Below, one piece after another: positions 41,539 through 50,586 of a stretch of DNA of 64,000 nucleotides (positions are counted from its first letter, which is position 1; the number at the start of each line of letters is the position of its first letter). The DNA is from Streptomyces sp. SID12488. Its GTDB lineage: Bacteria > Actinomycetota > Actinomycetes > Streptomycetales > Streptomycetaceae. The translations under genes and the position numbers were made by a program. A model generated the notes under the pieces. The model searched no databases and was not told the origin of the DNA. It saw only the letters and a list, made by a program, of their open reading frames with translations. The stretch covers positions 1 to 64,000 of the forward strand of contig NZ_JAAGLT010000001.1 of NCBI RefSeq assembly GCF_010548275.1, written 5' to 3'.

Positions 41539-42153
41539 TCAGACAGCTTCGCCGACAAGGAGGCCCAGCAGGACGATGTCGAGCGCGTCTGTGAGTCGCT
41601 GGTGGAGGTCGAAAGGGGCTGGTTCCTCTCGGATCCAGCGCAGGATTGCCGTGAAGTAGCAGGCGGCCAGCAGTTGTCCGGCCTGGTCGCAGTCGACGTC
41701 CGCCCTGATCTCCCCGAGCTGCTGCCCCTGTTCGACGATCCTGGCGAGTTCGATCTCCAGGGACGGGTCCTGGAGGAGGCGGCCGTACCGCGCGGAGGCG
41801 TCCATCAGGACGGTTGTCTCGGCGCGGGAGGCAGCGTTGAGGTCGGCCATCTCCTTCAGGTAGCGGCGCAGCCGGTCGCCGACAGGCAGGTCTTCGGCGT
41901 GCTGGGAGCCGAGGATCTCGTTGACGAGGGCGCGGCGGCGGGCTCCCCATTCTTCGAGGAACCCGACCTTCTGTGAGAAGTGGTTGAAGACGGTGGCCCG
42001 GGCGACGTCGGCGGTTTCGGCGATCTGGTCCATGGTCGTCGCCTCGTACCCCTGGGCGACGAACAAGTGCAGCGCCGCAGCGTAGAGCCGGTCGCGCACC
42101 TGCTGTCGCTTGCGTTCCCGGCGTCCGGCGGGCGGTGCTGCGGGCGTGGACAC
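41539..42153 (-). CDS. TetR-family repressor of the catabolic operon
   Basis: 204 residues: RDRLYAAALHLFVAQGYEAT then TMDQIAETADVARATVFNHF is the TetR helix-turn-helix, followed by an all-helical ligand domain. GTG 42153 is chosen because AGGAGG stands 7 nt before it; ATG 42183 is a weaker alternative. It is divergent from the metallo-hydrolase operon across a perfect TetR-like palindrome and is most likely its repressor, released by a pathway intermediate. Confidence 0.93.
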   Translation of the reverse strand: MSTPAAPPAGRRERKRQQVRDRLYAAALHLFVAQGYEATTMDQIAETADVARATVFNHFSQKVGFLEEWGARRRALVNEILGSQHAEDLPVGDRLRRYLKEMADLNAASRAETTVLMDASARYGRLLQDPSLEIELARIVEQGQQLGEIRADVDCDQAGQLLAACYFTAILRWIREEPAPFDLHQRLTDALDIVLLGLLVGEAV

Positions 42154-42250
42154 CAATTCGCCTCCTGCCTCCGGGATCTTCATGGCCGTCAGTACAGCAC
42201 ATGGCCGCAGGGGTATTGACGCCACCCCACCACCTTCTTAGATTAGCGGC

Positions 42251-42276
42251 CATTGATGGACCTCAGTCCATCAATG
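42251..42276. promoter_or_regulatory. Perfect 11-bp-arm palindrome, candidate TetR operator
   Basis: CATTGATGGAC (42251-42261) and GTCCATCAATG (42266-42276) are exact inverted arms with a 4-nt spacer. It lies between the divergent TetR and metallo-hydrolase genes and resembles TetR-family sites in size and symmetry. Confidence 0.8.
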
Positions 42277-42321
42277 TACTTAAGTCTCGCCATCTGGTGC
42301 GGGGCAAGAACAGGAGGCAGT

Positions 42322-43260
42322 GTGGCTTCCGTGACATTCCGGACAGGCTGTGTCGAGCTCGGACACGGCTGTTACGCCTGGATCGCGGGCGAGTCCGGAT
42401 GGGGCATGAGCAACGCCGGGCTGATCACCGGCCGGGGCGAGTCACTGCTCGTCGACACCCTCTACGACCTGCAGCTGACCAAGAACATGCTCGACGCGCT
42501 GACGCCGCTGAGCGCCACCGCGCCGATCGCCACCGTGGTCAACACTCATGGCAACGGCGACCACTGGTTCGGCAACCAGCTCGTGGCCCACGCCGAGATC
42601 ATCGCGGCCCGCGGGTCCGTGGCGGACATGCGTCAGGTGGGTCCGGCCGAGATGCTGGCGCTGACCGGTATGGACAGCCCCGCCGGACACTTCGCGCGAC
42701 GGATCTTCGGCCGCTTCGACTACACCGGCATCGAACCCGCCCTCCCGAACCGGATCTTCGACGGCGAGACGATCCTGGACATCGGCGGCACCGAGGTCCG
42801 CCTCATCGACGTGGGCCCCGCGCACAGCGCCGGGGACACGATCGTGCACGTGCCGCGGGCCCGGACCGTCTACACCGGCGACATCGTCTTCGCCGGGGCG
42901 GCGCCGGTCGTCTGGCACGGCCCCTTCACCCGCTGGCTCGCCGCCTGCGATCTGCTGCTGGGCCTCGACGCGGACATCGTCGTGCCCGGCCACGGCCCCG
43001 TCACCACCAAGCAGACGGTCCGTGAGATCCGCGACTACCTCGAACACGTCCATGAGCAGGCCACCGCCCGCTTCACCGCCGGAATGCCGGCCATGGACGC
43101 GGCCCGCGACATCCGCCTCGGCCGCTTCGTCGACCTGCACGAGAGCGAACGCCTCGCCGTCAACGTGCACACCGTCTACCGGGAGCTCGACCCCACCCTG
43201 CCCCCACTCGACGGCCCCGGGCTGTTCGGCTGCATGGCCGAGCTCTGCCCCCGCGTCTGA
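42322..43260 (+). CDS. MBL-fold metallo-hydrolase
   Basis: 312 residues. VVNTHGNGDHWFGNQLV is the first metal-binding motif, with Asn where most members have the second His (THxNxDH), a variant found in one branch; DVGPAHSAGDTIVHVP gives the third-site His, TGDIVFAG the bridging Asp and VVPGHGPVTT the last His. GTG 42322 follows AGGAGG. It is the first gene of the TetR-controlled operon and may hydrolyse a lactone or thioester intermediate; this is inferred from context. Confidence 0.9.
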   Translation: MASVTFRTGCVELGHGCYAWIAGESGWGMSNAGLITGRGESLLVDTLYDLQLTKNMLDALTPLSATAPIATVVNTHGNGDHWFGNQLVAHAEIIAARGSVADMRQVGPAEMLALTGMDSPAGHFARRIFGRFDYTGIEPALPNRIFDGETILDIGGTEVRLIDVGPAHSAGDTIVHVPRARTVYTGDIVFAGAAPVVWHGPFTRWLAACDLLLGLDADIVVPGHGPVTTKQTVREIRDYLEHVHEQATARFTAGMPAMDAARDIRLGRFVDLHESERLAVNVHTVYRELDPTLPPLDGPGLFGCMAELCPRV

Positions 43261-43388
43261 CGACGCCCCGCCCGCCCCCGCCTGACGAGGCCCCACCCCC
43301 TCGCGACCGGCGCACCGCCCCTCCCCATGCGCCCAACTCCCCGCCGTCCCCCGGGCCGTACGTCCCGCCAACCTTCCAAGGAGGAGAC

Positions 43389-44990
43389 ATGGTCTCCACC
43401 CCTGCCTACGACCCACCCTCCGCCCCGTCGTCCGATGCCGCACCGGCCGCTGCGGCACGCCACACCGGCACGATCATCGCCGCCTGTCTGGCCGTCTGCC
43501 TGGCCCAGATCGGCCTGGTCCTGCCCGCCGCGATCAACGGCGTCATGCAGCGCACGCTCCAGACATCAGGCGGAGAACTGACCTGGATCAGTGACGCCTT
43601 CCTGGTGCCCGCCGCCGTCCTCGCGCTGACCTTCGGCGTCGTGGGCGACCTGTACGGCCGTAAGAAACTGGTGGTCGGCGCGGCGCTGCTGTCCGCCGTC
43701 GGCTATCTGGTGTCCGCCACCTCCGACTCGGCAGCCCAGCTGATCACCGGTCAGGCGATCTCCGGCATCGGAGCCGCCGCGCTCTTCCCCGCCTCCCTGT
43801 CGATGATCATCGCCGGCACGCCGACACCGGCCGCGCGAGCCAAGGGGCTGGCCTCCTGGACCACGGCCCTGTCGCTGGGTGCCCTGATCGCCCCGCTGAT
43901 GTCCGGCGGGATCGTCGAGCACGTCTCCTTCCAGTGGGCGTTCGGCGTGACCGGAGTGCTCGCCGTGATCACCGCGGTGGGTGCCTGGCTGCTGGCCACC
44001 GAGTCCAGCGCCCCCGAAGGTCGCTCGCTCGACTGGCCGGGCCAGATCACCATCGCCGTGGCCATGCTCACTCTCCTGTACGGCATCATCCAAGGCCCCT
44101 CCGACGGCTGGGGCTCGGCACCCGTCGTCGCGTCCTTCGTCGCCTTCGCCGTGTTCATCGTCGCGTTCGTGCTGCTGGAGAACCGCAGCGCGGCCCCGAT
44201 GCTGCGCCTGGAACTGTTCCGCATTCCGGCCTTCGCCGCGTCGGCCGCGATGGCGGTGATCGGCATGTTCGGCTTCCTCGGCGGCGCGTACGACCTGAGC
44301 ATCCGCCTGGGCGTCATCCAGCACCAGAGCCCCTTCCAGGCCGCGGTGCCCTTCGTGATCGTCCAAGGCATCACCCCGTTCATCTGGCCGCTGCTGGTCC
44401 GCCTGCTGCACCGCGTCGGCCCCGGCCCCATGCTCGTCACCGGGTTCGTCTCACTGGCCGTCGCCCAACTGTGGCTGCGGGCGGTGCCGATCGACGAGAC
44501 CGGCCTGGTGCCCCTGCTCGGGCCGCTGGTGCTCAACGGTGTCGGCTTCGGTCTGGTCGTCGCCGCCCTCACCGCCGCCGCCGTCAACGTCGTACCTCCC
44601 ACCCTGACCGGCATGGCCAGCGCCACCACCAGCCTGGTCCGCGACCTCGGCCAGACCCTCGGCCCGGCGATCGTCGGCGCCGTCGCCCTCGGCATGGCCA
44701 CAAGTCAGCTCACCGGCGGCCTCGCCGACGCGGGCCTGACCCCCAAGGAGCACGGCATCGCCTCCGCCGTCCTGCACGAGGGCGGCCCGATCGCCCTGCA
44801 CACCGCCGACCTCGGCCCGCTCAGCGCCAAGCTCGCCCCGTACACCACGGACGCCCTGGCCCACGGCTACAGCAACGGACTGATCCTCACCGCCGCCGCC
44901 TGTACGGCCGCCGCTGTGATCGCCGCCGTCTTCGTCGGCTTCCGGCCCAGCAGCACGCGGCCGGCCGAGGCGGCGGGGAGCCCGGCATGA
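43389..44990 (+). CDS. MFS transporter, 14-helix DHA2 type
   Basis: 533 residues with about 14 predicted membrane segments, the DHA2-type motif A in GDLYGRKKLVVGAALL, and a motif C-like stretch ALSLGALIAPLMSGGIVEHV. Members of this group export drugs or metabolites. AAGGAGG precedes the ATG. The stop overlaps the FAH gene start by 4 nt, so transport is tied to the catabolic pathway, either for substrate uptake or for relief from a toxic intermediate. Confidence 0.92.
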   Translation: MVSTPAYDPPSAPSSDAAPAAAARHTGTIIAACLAVCLAQIGLVLPAAINGVMQRTLQTSGGELTWISDAFLVPAAVLALTFGVVGDLYGRKKLVVGAALLSAVGYLVSATSDSAAQLITGQAISGIGAAALFPASLSMIIAGTPTPAARAKGLASWTTALSLGALIAPLMSGGIVEHVSFQWAFGVTGVLAVITAVGAWLLATESSAPEGRSLDWPGQITIAVAMLTLLYGIIQGPSDGWGSAPVVASFVAFAVFIVAFVLLENRSAAPMLRLELFRIPAFAASAAMAVIGMFGFLGGAYDLSIRLGVIQHQSPFQAAVPFVIVQGITPFIWPLLVRLLHRVGPGPMLVTGFVSLAVAQLWLRAVPIDETGLVPLLGPLVLNGVGFGLVVAALTAAAVNVVPPTLTGMASATTSLVRDLGQTLGPAIVGAVALGMATSQLTGGLADAGLTPKEHGIASAVLHEGGPIALHTADLGPLSAKLAPYTTDALAHGYSNGLILTAAACTAAAVIAAVFVGFRPSSTRPAEAAGSPA

Positions 44991-45931
44991 GGTTCGCGAC
45001 CTTCGTCCACGACGGGAAACGGCAGCCGGGGACCGTCGCCGGCGACCAGGTCCACCCGTTCGAACACCCCGTCGAACTGCTGGATCTGGTCATGGAGGGC
45101 GAGCAGTCCCTGCGCGGGGCGGGCGAACGCGCCCTGACCGGCTCCCTGCCGCTGCCCCTGGCCGACGTACGGCTGCTGCCGCCGCTGCGACCGCCGACCG
45201 TACGCGACTACATGACCTTCGAGAGCCATGTCGCGGGCATCGCCCAGGGATACGGCGACACCGTCCCCGACGAGTGGTACGAAGCCCCCGCGTTCTACTT
45301 CACCAACCCGTACGCGGTGATCGGCGCCCACGACGACGTGCCGGTACCGCCGGGTTCCGTACGCTTCGACTTCGAACTCGAAGTGGCCGCCGTCATCGGC
45401 AAGGCCGGCCGGGACCTGACCCCCGAGCAGGCACACGACCACATCCTCGGCTACACGATCCTCAACGACTGGTCCGCCCGCGACCTCCAGGGCCGCGAGA
45501 TGAAGGTCAAACTCGGCCCGGCCAAGGGCAAGGACACCGCCACCACCCTCGGCCCCTGGCTCGTCACCGCCGACGAACTCGAACCCCACCGCAACCCGGA
45601 AGGCTTCCTCGACCTCGCCCTGACCGTCCAGGTCAACGACGAGACCGTCGGCCAGGACCGACTGGCCAACATGGCCTGGACGTTCGAGGAGATGGCGGCG
45701 TACGCCTCCCGCGGCACCTGGATCCGCCCCGGCGACGTCCTGGGCTCCGGCACCTGCGGCAACGGCGGCTGCCTGGCCGAACTCTGGGGCCGCAACGGCC
45801 TCTTCGAACCCCCGCCGCTGGCCCCCGGCGACATCGTCACCATGACGGTCGAGGGCATCGGCACCATCAGCAACACCGTCGTCGAGGGCGTCGCCCCAAC
45901 CCGTCTGCCATCAGCCCGCCGCAGGGGATGA
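44987..45931 (+). CDS. Fumarylacetoacetate-hydrolase-family protein
   Basis: 314 residues. An N-terminal FAH cap ([20 protein letters not shown]) leads to a C-terminal metal-binding core with [17 protein letters not shown] (Glu pair), [17 protein letters not shown] (Asp) and [14 protein letters not shown]. The family cleaves C-C bonds of beta-diketo acids or isomerises them in aromatic degradation. Overlap with the MFS stop (ATGA) indicates coupling. It would produce short acids for the downstream CoA-transferase. Confidence 0.93.
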   Translation: MRFATFVHDGKRQPGTVAGDQVHPFEHPVELLDLVMEGEQSLRGAGERALTGSLPLPLADVRLLPPLRPPTVRDYMTFESHVAGIAQGYGDTVPDEWYEAPAFYFTNPYAVIGAHDDVPVPPGSVRFDFELEVAAVIGKAGRDLTPEQAHDHILGYTILNDWSARDLQGREMKVKLGPAKGKDTATTLGPWLVTADELEPHRNPEGFLDLALTVQVNDETVGQDRLANMAWTFEEMAAYASRGTWIRPGDVLGSGTCGNGGCLAELWGRNGLFEPPPLAPGDIVTMTVEGIGTISNTVVEGVAPTRLPSARRRG

Positions 45932-46058
45932 CCCCCGTACTCGTCGTGGGGGCGGGCCGGAACAACGGCCCGCCCCCACCCGACGCCTCCGCCCCCTGAA
46001 CAACCCGCCTCTGGCAAACCCCGGTGCCCGACACAGTGCCCGGCACCGGGAGAAAGGC

Positions 46059-46832
46059 ATGAACAACGTGGACAAGGTCATGGCCTCGGCCGCCGACGCG
46101 GTCGCCGACATACCGGAAGGAGCGTCGCTGGCGGTGGGCGGCTTCGGGCTGTGCGGCATCCCCAGCGTCCTCATCCACGCCCTGTACGCGCAGGGCGCCG
46201 GAGGCCTGCGTGTGGTCTCCAACAACTGCGGCGTGGACGGCCAGGGGCTCGGCATCCTGCTGGCGGCCGGCCGCATCGCCCGGGTGACCGGCTCCTACGT
46301 GGGCGAGAACAAGGAGTTCGCCCGCCAGTACCTCGCCGGTGAACTGGAAGTGGAGCTCACCCCGCAGGGCACCCTCGCCGAACGGCTGCGGGCCGGAGGC
46401 ACCGGCATCCCCGCCTTCTACACCCCGGCCGGGGTCGGCACCCAGGTCGCCGAGGGCGGACTGCCCTGGCGCTACGGCCCCGACGGCGCCGTGGCAGCGG
46501 CCTCCCCGCCCAAGGAGACACGCACATTCCGCGGCCGGACGTACGTCCTGGAGGAGGCCATCACCACCGGCTTCGCCCTCGTACGGGCCGCCCGCGGCGA
46601 CCGGCACGGCAACCTCGTCTTCCACCACAGCGCCGCCAACTTCAACCCCCTCGCGGCCATGGCCGGCCGGATCACCATCGCCGAGGTCGAGGAACTCGTC
46701 GAACCCGGCGCCATCGGCCCCGACGCCGTCCACCTGCCCGGCATCTACGTCGACCGGATCGTGGGCCCCGTCCCCGCCGACGACAAGGGCATCGAGAAGC
46801 GCACCGTCCGCACGCGTGAGGAGCGGCACTGA
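46059..46832 (+). CDS. 3-oxoacid CoA-transferase, subunit A
   Basis: 257 residues of the type-I CoA-transferase alpha subunit: [18 protein letters not shown] binds CoA, then [16 protein letters not shown] and [20 protein letters not shown]. It transfers CoA from succinyl-CoA or acetyl-CoA to a 3-oxo acid together with the beta subunit next door. The stop overlaps that start (TGATG). It begins 127 nt after the FAH gene in the same direction. Confidence 0.95.
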   Translation: MNNVDKVMASAADAVADIPEGASLAVGGFGLCGIPSVLIHALYAQGAGGLRVVSNNCGVDGQGLGILLAAGRIARVTGSYVGENKEFARQYLAGELEVELTPQGTLAERLRAGGTGIPAFYTPAGVGTQVAEGGLPWRYGPDGAVAAASPPKETRTFRGRTYVLEEAITTGFALVRAARGDRHGNLVFHHSAANFNPLAAMAGRITIAEVEELVEPGAIGPDAVHLPGIYVDRIVGPVPADDKGIEKRTVRTREERH

Positions 46833-47473
46833 TGGCCTGGACCCGCGACCAGATGGCGGCCCGCGCCGCCGAGGAGCTGCCTGACGGCTCCTACGTCAAC
46901 CTGGGCATCGGACTGCCCACCCTCATCCCGGGCCACCTCCCGCCCGGCGTCCATGTGGTGCTGCACTCGGAGAACGGCATCCTGGGCACCGGCCCCTACC
47001 CGTACGACGACGAGGTCGACCCCGACCTGATCAACGCGGGCAAGGAGACCGTCACCGTGCTGCCCGGCGCCGCGTTCTTCGACTCGGCACAGTCCTTCGG
47101 GATGATCCGCGGCGGCCGCATCGACGTCGCCGTGCTGGGCGGCATGCAGGTCTCCGCGGCCGGTGACCTCGCCAACTGGACCGTACCCGGCAAGATGATC
47201 AAGGGTATGGGCGGTGCCATGGATCTCGTGCACGGCGCCCGCAAGGTCATCGTCCTCATGGAACACACCGCCAGGGACGGCACACCGAAGATCGTCAACG
47301 AATGCACCCTCCCGCTGACCGGCCGGGCCTGCGTCCACCGCATCATCACCGACCTCGCCGTCCTCGACATCACGGCCGACGGCCTGTCCCTGGTCGAACT
47401 CGCCCCCGGAGTGGCCCTCTCGGGCGTCCGCGAACGTACGGGCCCACCGATCCCGGCGCCTGCCTGGACCTGA
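46832..47473 (+). CDS. 3-oxoacid CoA-transferase, subunit B
   Basis: 213 residues: [20 protein letters not shown], then [20 protein letters not shown] with the catalytic Glu, and [20 protein letters not shown]. It completes the CoA-transferase and ends the operon. The coupled start ensures equal amounts of both subunits. Confidence 0.95.
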   Translation: MAWTRDQMAARAAEELPDGSYVNLGIGLPTLIPGHLPPGVHVVLHSENGILGTGPYPYDDEVDPDLINAGKETVTVLPGAAFFDSAQSFGMIRGGRIDVAVLGGMQVSAAGDLANWTVPGKMIKGMGGAMDLVHGARKVIVLMEHTARDGTPKIVNECTLPLTGRACVHRIITDLAVLDITADGLSLVELAPGVALSGVRERTGPPIPAPAWT

Positions 47474-47860
47474 GCCCCTCGACCGCGTAAAGCGGAGGCC
47501 GACCCGCCGCCTGGCCAGGGGGTCGGCTCCCCAGGCAGCCGCGAGCGCCTCCCTCATACGGCACCGGAAACCGGCAGGTCGAAACGGAGGCTGCCGTGGG
47601 GATCGTCCCGCGCGTCCACGGCCTCAGGGACAGCCACGAGACCCGAGGCCGGGTGACGGCCACTTGCGATTCCCCGCGTCCTGCGAGCGTCCCGAATTCG
47701 ACGTCCAGTCGGTCACACTGAGCATATTCAGTGACTTCCCGGGCTGTGGGTGCCCGCGCATCCATGCAGGTCAGGCCAGTTCGAACTGCCGCGGACGGCG
47801 ACGCTGTTCAATCCATGAGCAGCGGATCCGGTCCGTCCAGGCGAAGTTGACGCCCCGACA
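47474..47860. other. Intergenic before the tRNA cluster
   Basis: About 390 bp with no convincing gene on either strand. It is the junction of the accessory and core parts. Confidence 0.5.
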
Positions 47861-47895
47861 CCCAAAAACAAACGTTTCAGCAGGTCAGAGCCTGC
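47861..47895 (-). terminator. Terminator downstream of the CAU tRNA
   Basis: On the minus strand a GCAGG...CCTGC stem (47880-47895) is followed by a T-rich run (tttgttttt), typical of a factor-independent terminator for the tRNA transcript. Confidence 0.6.
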
Positions 47896-47900
47896 GCAGG

Positions 47901-47974
47901 TGGGGCGGGTGGGACTCGAACCCACGGCCGACGGATTATGAGTCCGCTGCTCTAACCGGCTGAGCTACCGCCCC
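47901..47974 (-). tRNA. tRNA with CAU anticodon (Met or Ile2)
   Basis: A 74-nt cloverleaf: 7-bp acceptor stem closing GGGGCGG with CCGCCCC, D-arm TAGCTCAGCCGGTTAGAGCA, anticodon loop CTCATAA and T-arm GTGGGTTCGAGTCCCAC, discriminator A. The anticodon CAU could serve elongator Met, or Ile AUA codons after lysidine modification; overall resemblance to bacterial Ile2 tRNAs (GACTCATAATC loop region) leaves this open. Confidence 0.93.
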
Positions 47975-48113
47975 ATTACGGCGCGTCGCGCACATTTGTG
48001 CGCGCCGTCTGCCGCAGCATAGCCGCTCATACGATCTCCTGCTTCGGATGGTCGACTTCGTATGACCATGAGGACCTCGACGCGACTCGAGCGGTTCCCC
48101 CGGGCATGAAAAA

Positions 48114-48130
48114 GGACCCCAACGGGGTCC
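48114..48130 (-). terminator. Terminator of the tRNA-Asn pair
   Basis: GGACCCC and GGGGTCC pair over a 3-nt loop, followed on the minus strand by TTTTT. It lies 11 nt past the 3' end of the downstream tRNA-Asn. Confidence 0.85.
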
Positions 48131-48141
48131 TCGTTCAAGCG

Positions 48142-48214
48142 CTCTCCCGACTGGACTCGAACCAGTAACCTGCCGGTTAACAGCCGGCTGCTCTGCCAAT
48201 TGAGCTACGGAAGA
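48142..48214 (-). tRNA. tRNA-Asn (GUU), copy with altered acceptor stem
   Basis: 73-nt cloverleaf with anticodon GTT in CTGTTAA and T-arm ACTGGTTCGAGTCCAGT. Its acceptor stem (TCTTCCG pairing with CGGGAGA) differs from the neighbouring copy but keeps all pairs, counting G-U. It is transcribed with the second copy and ends at the T-run terminator. Confidence 0.95.
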
Positions 48215-48220
48215 TCGAAG

Positions 48221-48293
48221 CTCCCCCGACTGGACTTGAACCAGTAACCTGCCGATTAACAGTCGGCTGCTCTGCCAATTGAGCTACAGGGGA
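48221..48293 (-). tRNA. tRNA-Asn (GUU)
   Basis: 73-nt cloverleaf with acceptor TCCCCTG/CGGGGGA, anticodon GTT and discriminator G. It is only 6 nt upstream of the other tRNA-Asn and the two form one transcript. Confidence 0.96.
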
Positions 48294-48541
48294 TTGCCTC
48301 GTTGCATCGATCGTGACTCCCTGGGTATTCGCCAGGGGGCGTGCGGTCGCTGCGACACATACATTAGCGCAAGCAGGGGGGTGCTCCGCCAATCGGTTCC
48401 GCGTGGCTCGCGCGCGGTGCCCCTCGTTCACCGGCCGTCGTCCGCCCCACGCCTCACTCACATCCGTCACGCACCACGCACCCATCACCACGCAGCACTC
48501 ACCACTCGATACTCCACACTCGTCAAGGAAAGGTGGCCGTC

Positions 48542-48847
48542 ATGCGCTACCGGCTCACGTTCGTCGCCGGACTGGCCCTGGGTTACGTGCTGGGCACACG
48601 GGCCGGGCGGGAGCGTTACGAGCAGTTGAAGAAGTCCGCCCGCCGGATCTCGCAGAACCCCGCCGTCCGCAACACCGCCGAGTCGGCCGCGCTGCAGGGG
48701 CGGGAGTTCGCCGGCAAGGCGCTCCACACCGTGAGCGAGAAGGTCGGGGACCGGGTGCCCGACTCCGTGGCCGGCCGGGTGCGCTCCCTGCGTGAGCGCA
48801 ACGCCACGGGAGGTGGCGGGGACGACTGGGGCACAAGTAACACCTGA
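48542..48847 (+). CDS. YtxH-like small membrane-associated protein
   Basis: 101 residues: MRYRLTFVAGLALGYVLGTR is a single membrane segment, then RAGRERYEQLKKSARRISQN and an amphipathic helix, the pattern of YtxH-like proteins common in actinobacteria. Function unknown. AAGGAAAGG precedes the ATG at 48542. Confidence 0.85.
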   Translation: MRYRLTFVAGLALGYVLGTRAGRERYEQLKKSARRISQNPAVRNTAESAALQGREFAGKALHTVSEKVGDRVPDSVAGRVRSLRERNATGGGGDDWGTSNT

Positions 48848-48976
48848 GTGTCAGGGTGTCGGCATGGACACATCTGCGGCGCCCGCACGCCCCTGGTCAC
48901 CGACAACGCCCAGGTCACCCCTGACGGAGCATCGACCCGGCGCGTTCACCTCTCCGCGTACGGCAGAATTTTCGCC

Positions 48977-50437
48977 ATGGGGATAGTCGCCGGGTTGGAC
49001 AGTTCGCCCGATTTCACTCGTATCGTCGTCTGCGACGCGGACACGGGGTCCGTGCTGCGGCAGGGCTATGCGCCGCATCCGATGGAAGGTGTCGAGGGCG
49101 GGGGCAGCGGGCGGCCTTCCGATGTCGATCCGCAGGCCTGGCTGCTCTCCCTCGGTGAGGCGGCCGGCGGCGGGCTGCTCGAGGGCGTGCAGGCCATCGG
49201 GGTGTCCGCACAGCAGAACGCGCTCGTGCCGGTCGACGCGCAGGGCAACACCGTACGACCGGCGATGGTCGGTGGGGACAAACGAGCGCAGGTCGCCGCG
49301 GCCGATCTGATCGACGCGCTCGGCGGGCGTGAGGCGTGGGCGCAGGCCGTGGGGTGTGTGCCGCAGGCCGGGCAGCCGGTGACCAAGCTGCGATGGCTGG
49401 CGCGGAACGAGCCGGAGGCGGCGCAGCGCACGGCCATGCTGATGCAGGCGCACGACTGGCTGGTGTGGCAGTTGCTCGGACGGCCCGTACGGCGGACCAC
49501 CGACCGGGGCGGGGCCTCGGGGACCGGGTACTGGTCGGCCGCCATGGGGGCCTATCGCGGTGACCTCGTCGAGCTCGCGCTCGGGCGTCAGGCGATGCTG
49601 CCCGAGGTGCTCGGCCCGTCCGACGCCGCCGGTACGACGCCCGAGGGGCTGCTGATCTCCGCCGGGACCGGGGAGACCATGGCCGCCGCATTCGGGCTCG
49701 GGCTGGGGCTCGGGGATGTCGTGGTGTCACTCGGGGCTTCCGGGTCCGTGATGGCCGTACATCCCGAGGCGCTCTTCGACTCGACCGGGATGATCACCTC
49801 ACTGGCCGACGCGACCGGGCTGCATCTGCCCGTCGTCACGACGCTGAACGCCGTACGGACGCTGCGGGGGACGGCTGAGTTGCTGGGGCTCGGGGATCTG
49901 GAGACTCTGTCCGACCTCGCGATGAAGTCGACTCCCGGTGCGCACGGGCTGGTCATGCTGCCCTATCTGGAGGGTGAGCGGACGCCCAATCTGCCGCACA
50001 CCGCCGGGACGCTCGCCGGGCTGCGGCGGGAGTCCATGAAGGCCGAGCATCTGGCGCGGGCCGCCTTCGAGGGGATGCTGTGCGGGCTCGCGGACGCGCT
50101 GGATGTGCTGCGGGGGCGTGGGGTGGATGTACAGCGGGTGTTCCTGCTCGGGTCCGCCGCCGAGCTGCCCGCCGTGCAGGCGTCGGCGCCGCCGCTGTTC
50201 GGGGCGCAGGTCGTCGTGCCGCAGCCCGCGGACTACGCGGCCATCGGCGCGGCACGGCAGGCCGCCTGGGCGCTCGGGGTGTCGCAGGGCACGCTCGATC
50301 CGCGTACTCCGCCGGCCTGGCAGGGTGCCGCCGCGCAGGTACTGGATCCCGGTGAGGAGCTGGCGGTGGGGCAGGCGGTGCGGCAGCAGTACGTGTCCGT
50401 GCGGGAGCAGACGCATCCTGGGGCATTTCGCAGCTGA
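48977..50437 (+). CDS. FGGY-family carbohydrate kinase, xylulokinase-like
   Basis: 486 residues. GIVAGLDSSPDFTRIVVCDA is the phosphate-1 loop, GVSAQQNALVPVD and YLEGERTPNLPHT the sugar-binding parts, and VFLLGSAAELPAVQ the adenosine loop. The overall order fits D-xylulose kinases, though substrate specificity cannot be read. The start lacks a clear ribosome-binding site but is the only ATG before the phosphate loop. It begins the core-type gene run after the tRNAs. Confidence 0.85.
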   Translation: MGIVAGLDSSPDFTRIVVCDADTGSVLRQGYAPHPMEGVEGGGSGRPSDVDPQAWLLSLGEAAGGGLLEGVQAIGVSAQQNALVPVDAQGNTVRPAMVGGDKRAQVAAADLIDALGGREAWAQAVGCVPQAGQPVTKLRWLARNEPEAAQRTAMLMQAHDWLVWQLLGRPVRRTTDRGGASGTGYWSAAMGAYRGDLVELALGRQAMLPEVLGPSDAAGTTPEGLLISAGTGETMAAAFGLGLGLGDVVVSLGASGSVMAVHPEALFDSTGMITSLADATGLHLPVVTTLNAVRTLRGTAELLGLGDLETLSDLAMKSTPGAHGLVMLPYLEGERTPNLPHTAGTLAGLRRESMKAEHLARAAFEGMLCGLADALDVLRGRGVDVQRVFLLGSAAELPAVQASAPPLFGAQVVVPQPADYAAIGAARQAAWALGVSQGTLDPRTPPAWQGAAAQVLDPGEELAVGQAVRQQYVSVREQTHPGAFRS

Positions 50438-50586
50438 GGGGCGCGAGTCGTTCCTCGCGTCGGCGGTTCTTGGTCCGCTGTTGGATTAATCGGTTGAAGT
50501 AACACGGGTGGAGTGTCAGACGATGGGTGCGTGGGGCACTCCCCATCGTCCGTCACGGACAAACCGCCGACTCCGAGAGATTCAGC

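Noticed and set aside
41219..42253. 344-codon minus-strand frame crossing the 11-bp repeats and the TetR gene
   Set aside because: The repeat-derived FGTRSGR phrases and antisense overlap show it is not a real gene.
47664..47963. Open frame ending WDSNPRPTDYESAALTG
   Set aside because: This is the well-known artefact of translating across a tRNA gene on the other strand; the tRNA with CAU anticodon explains it.
48177..48491. Open frame containing VAQLAEQPTVNRQVTGSSPV
   Set aside because: Same artefact over the tRNA-Asn genes, not a protein gene.
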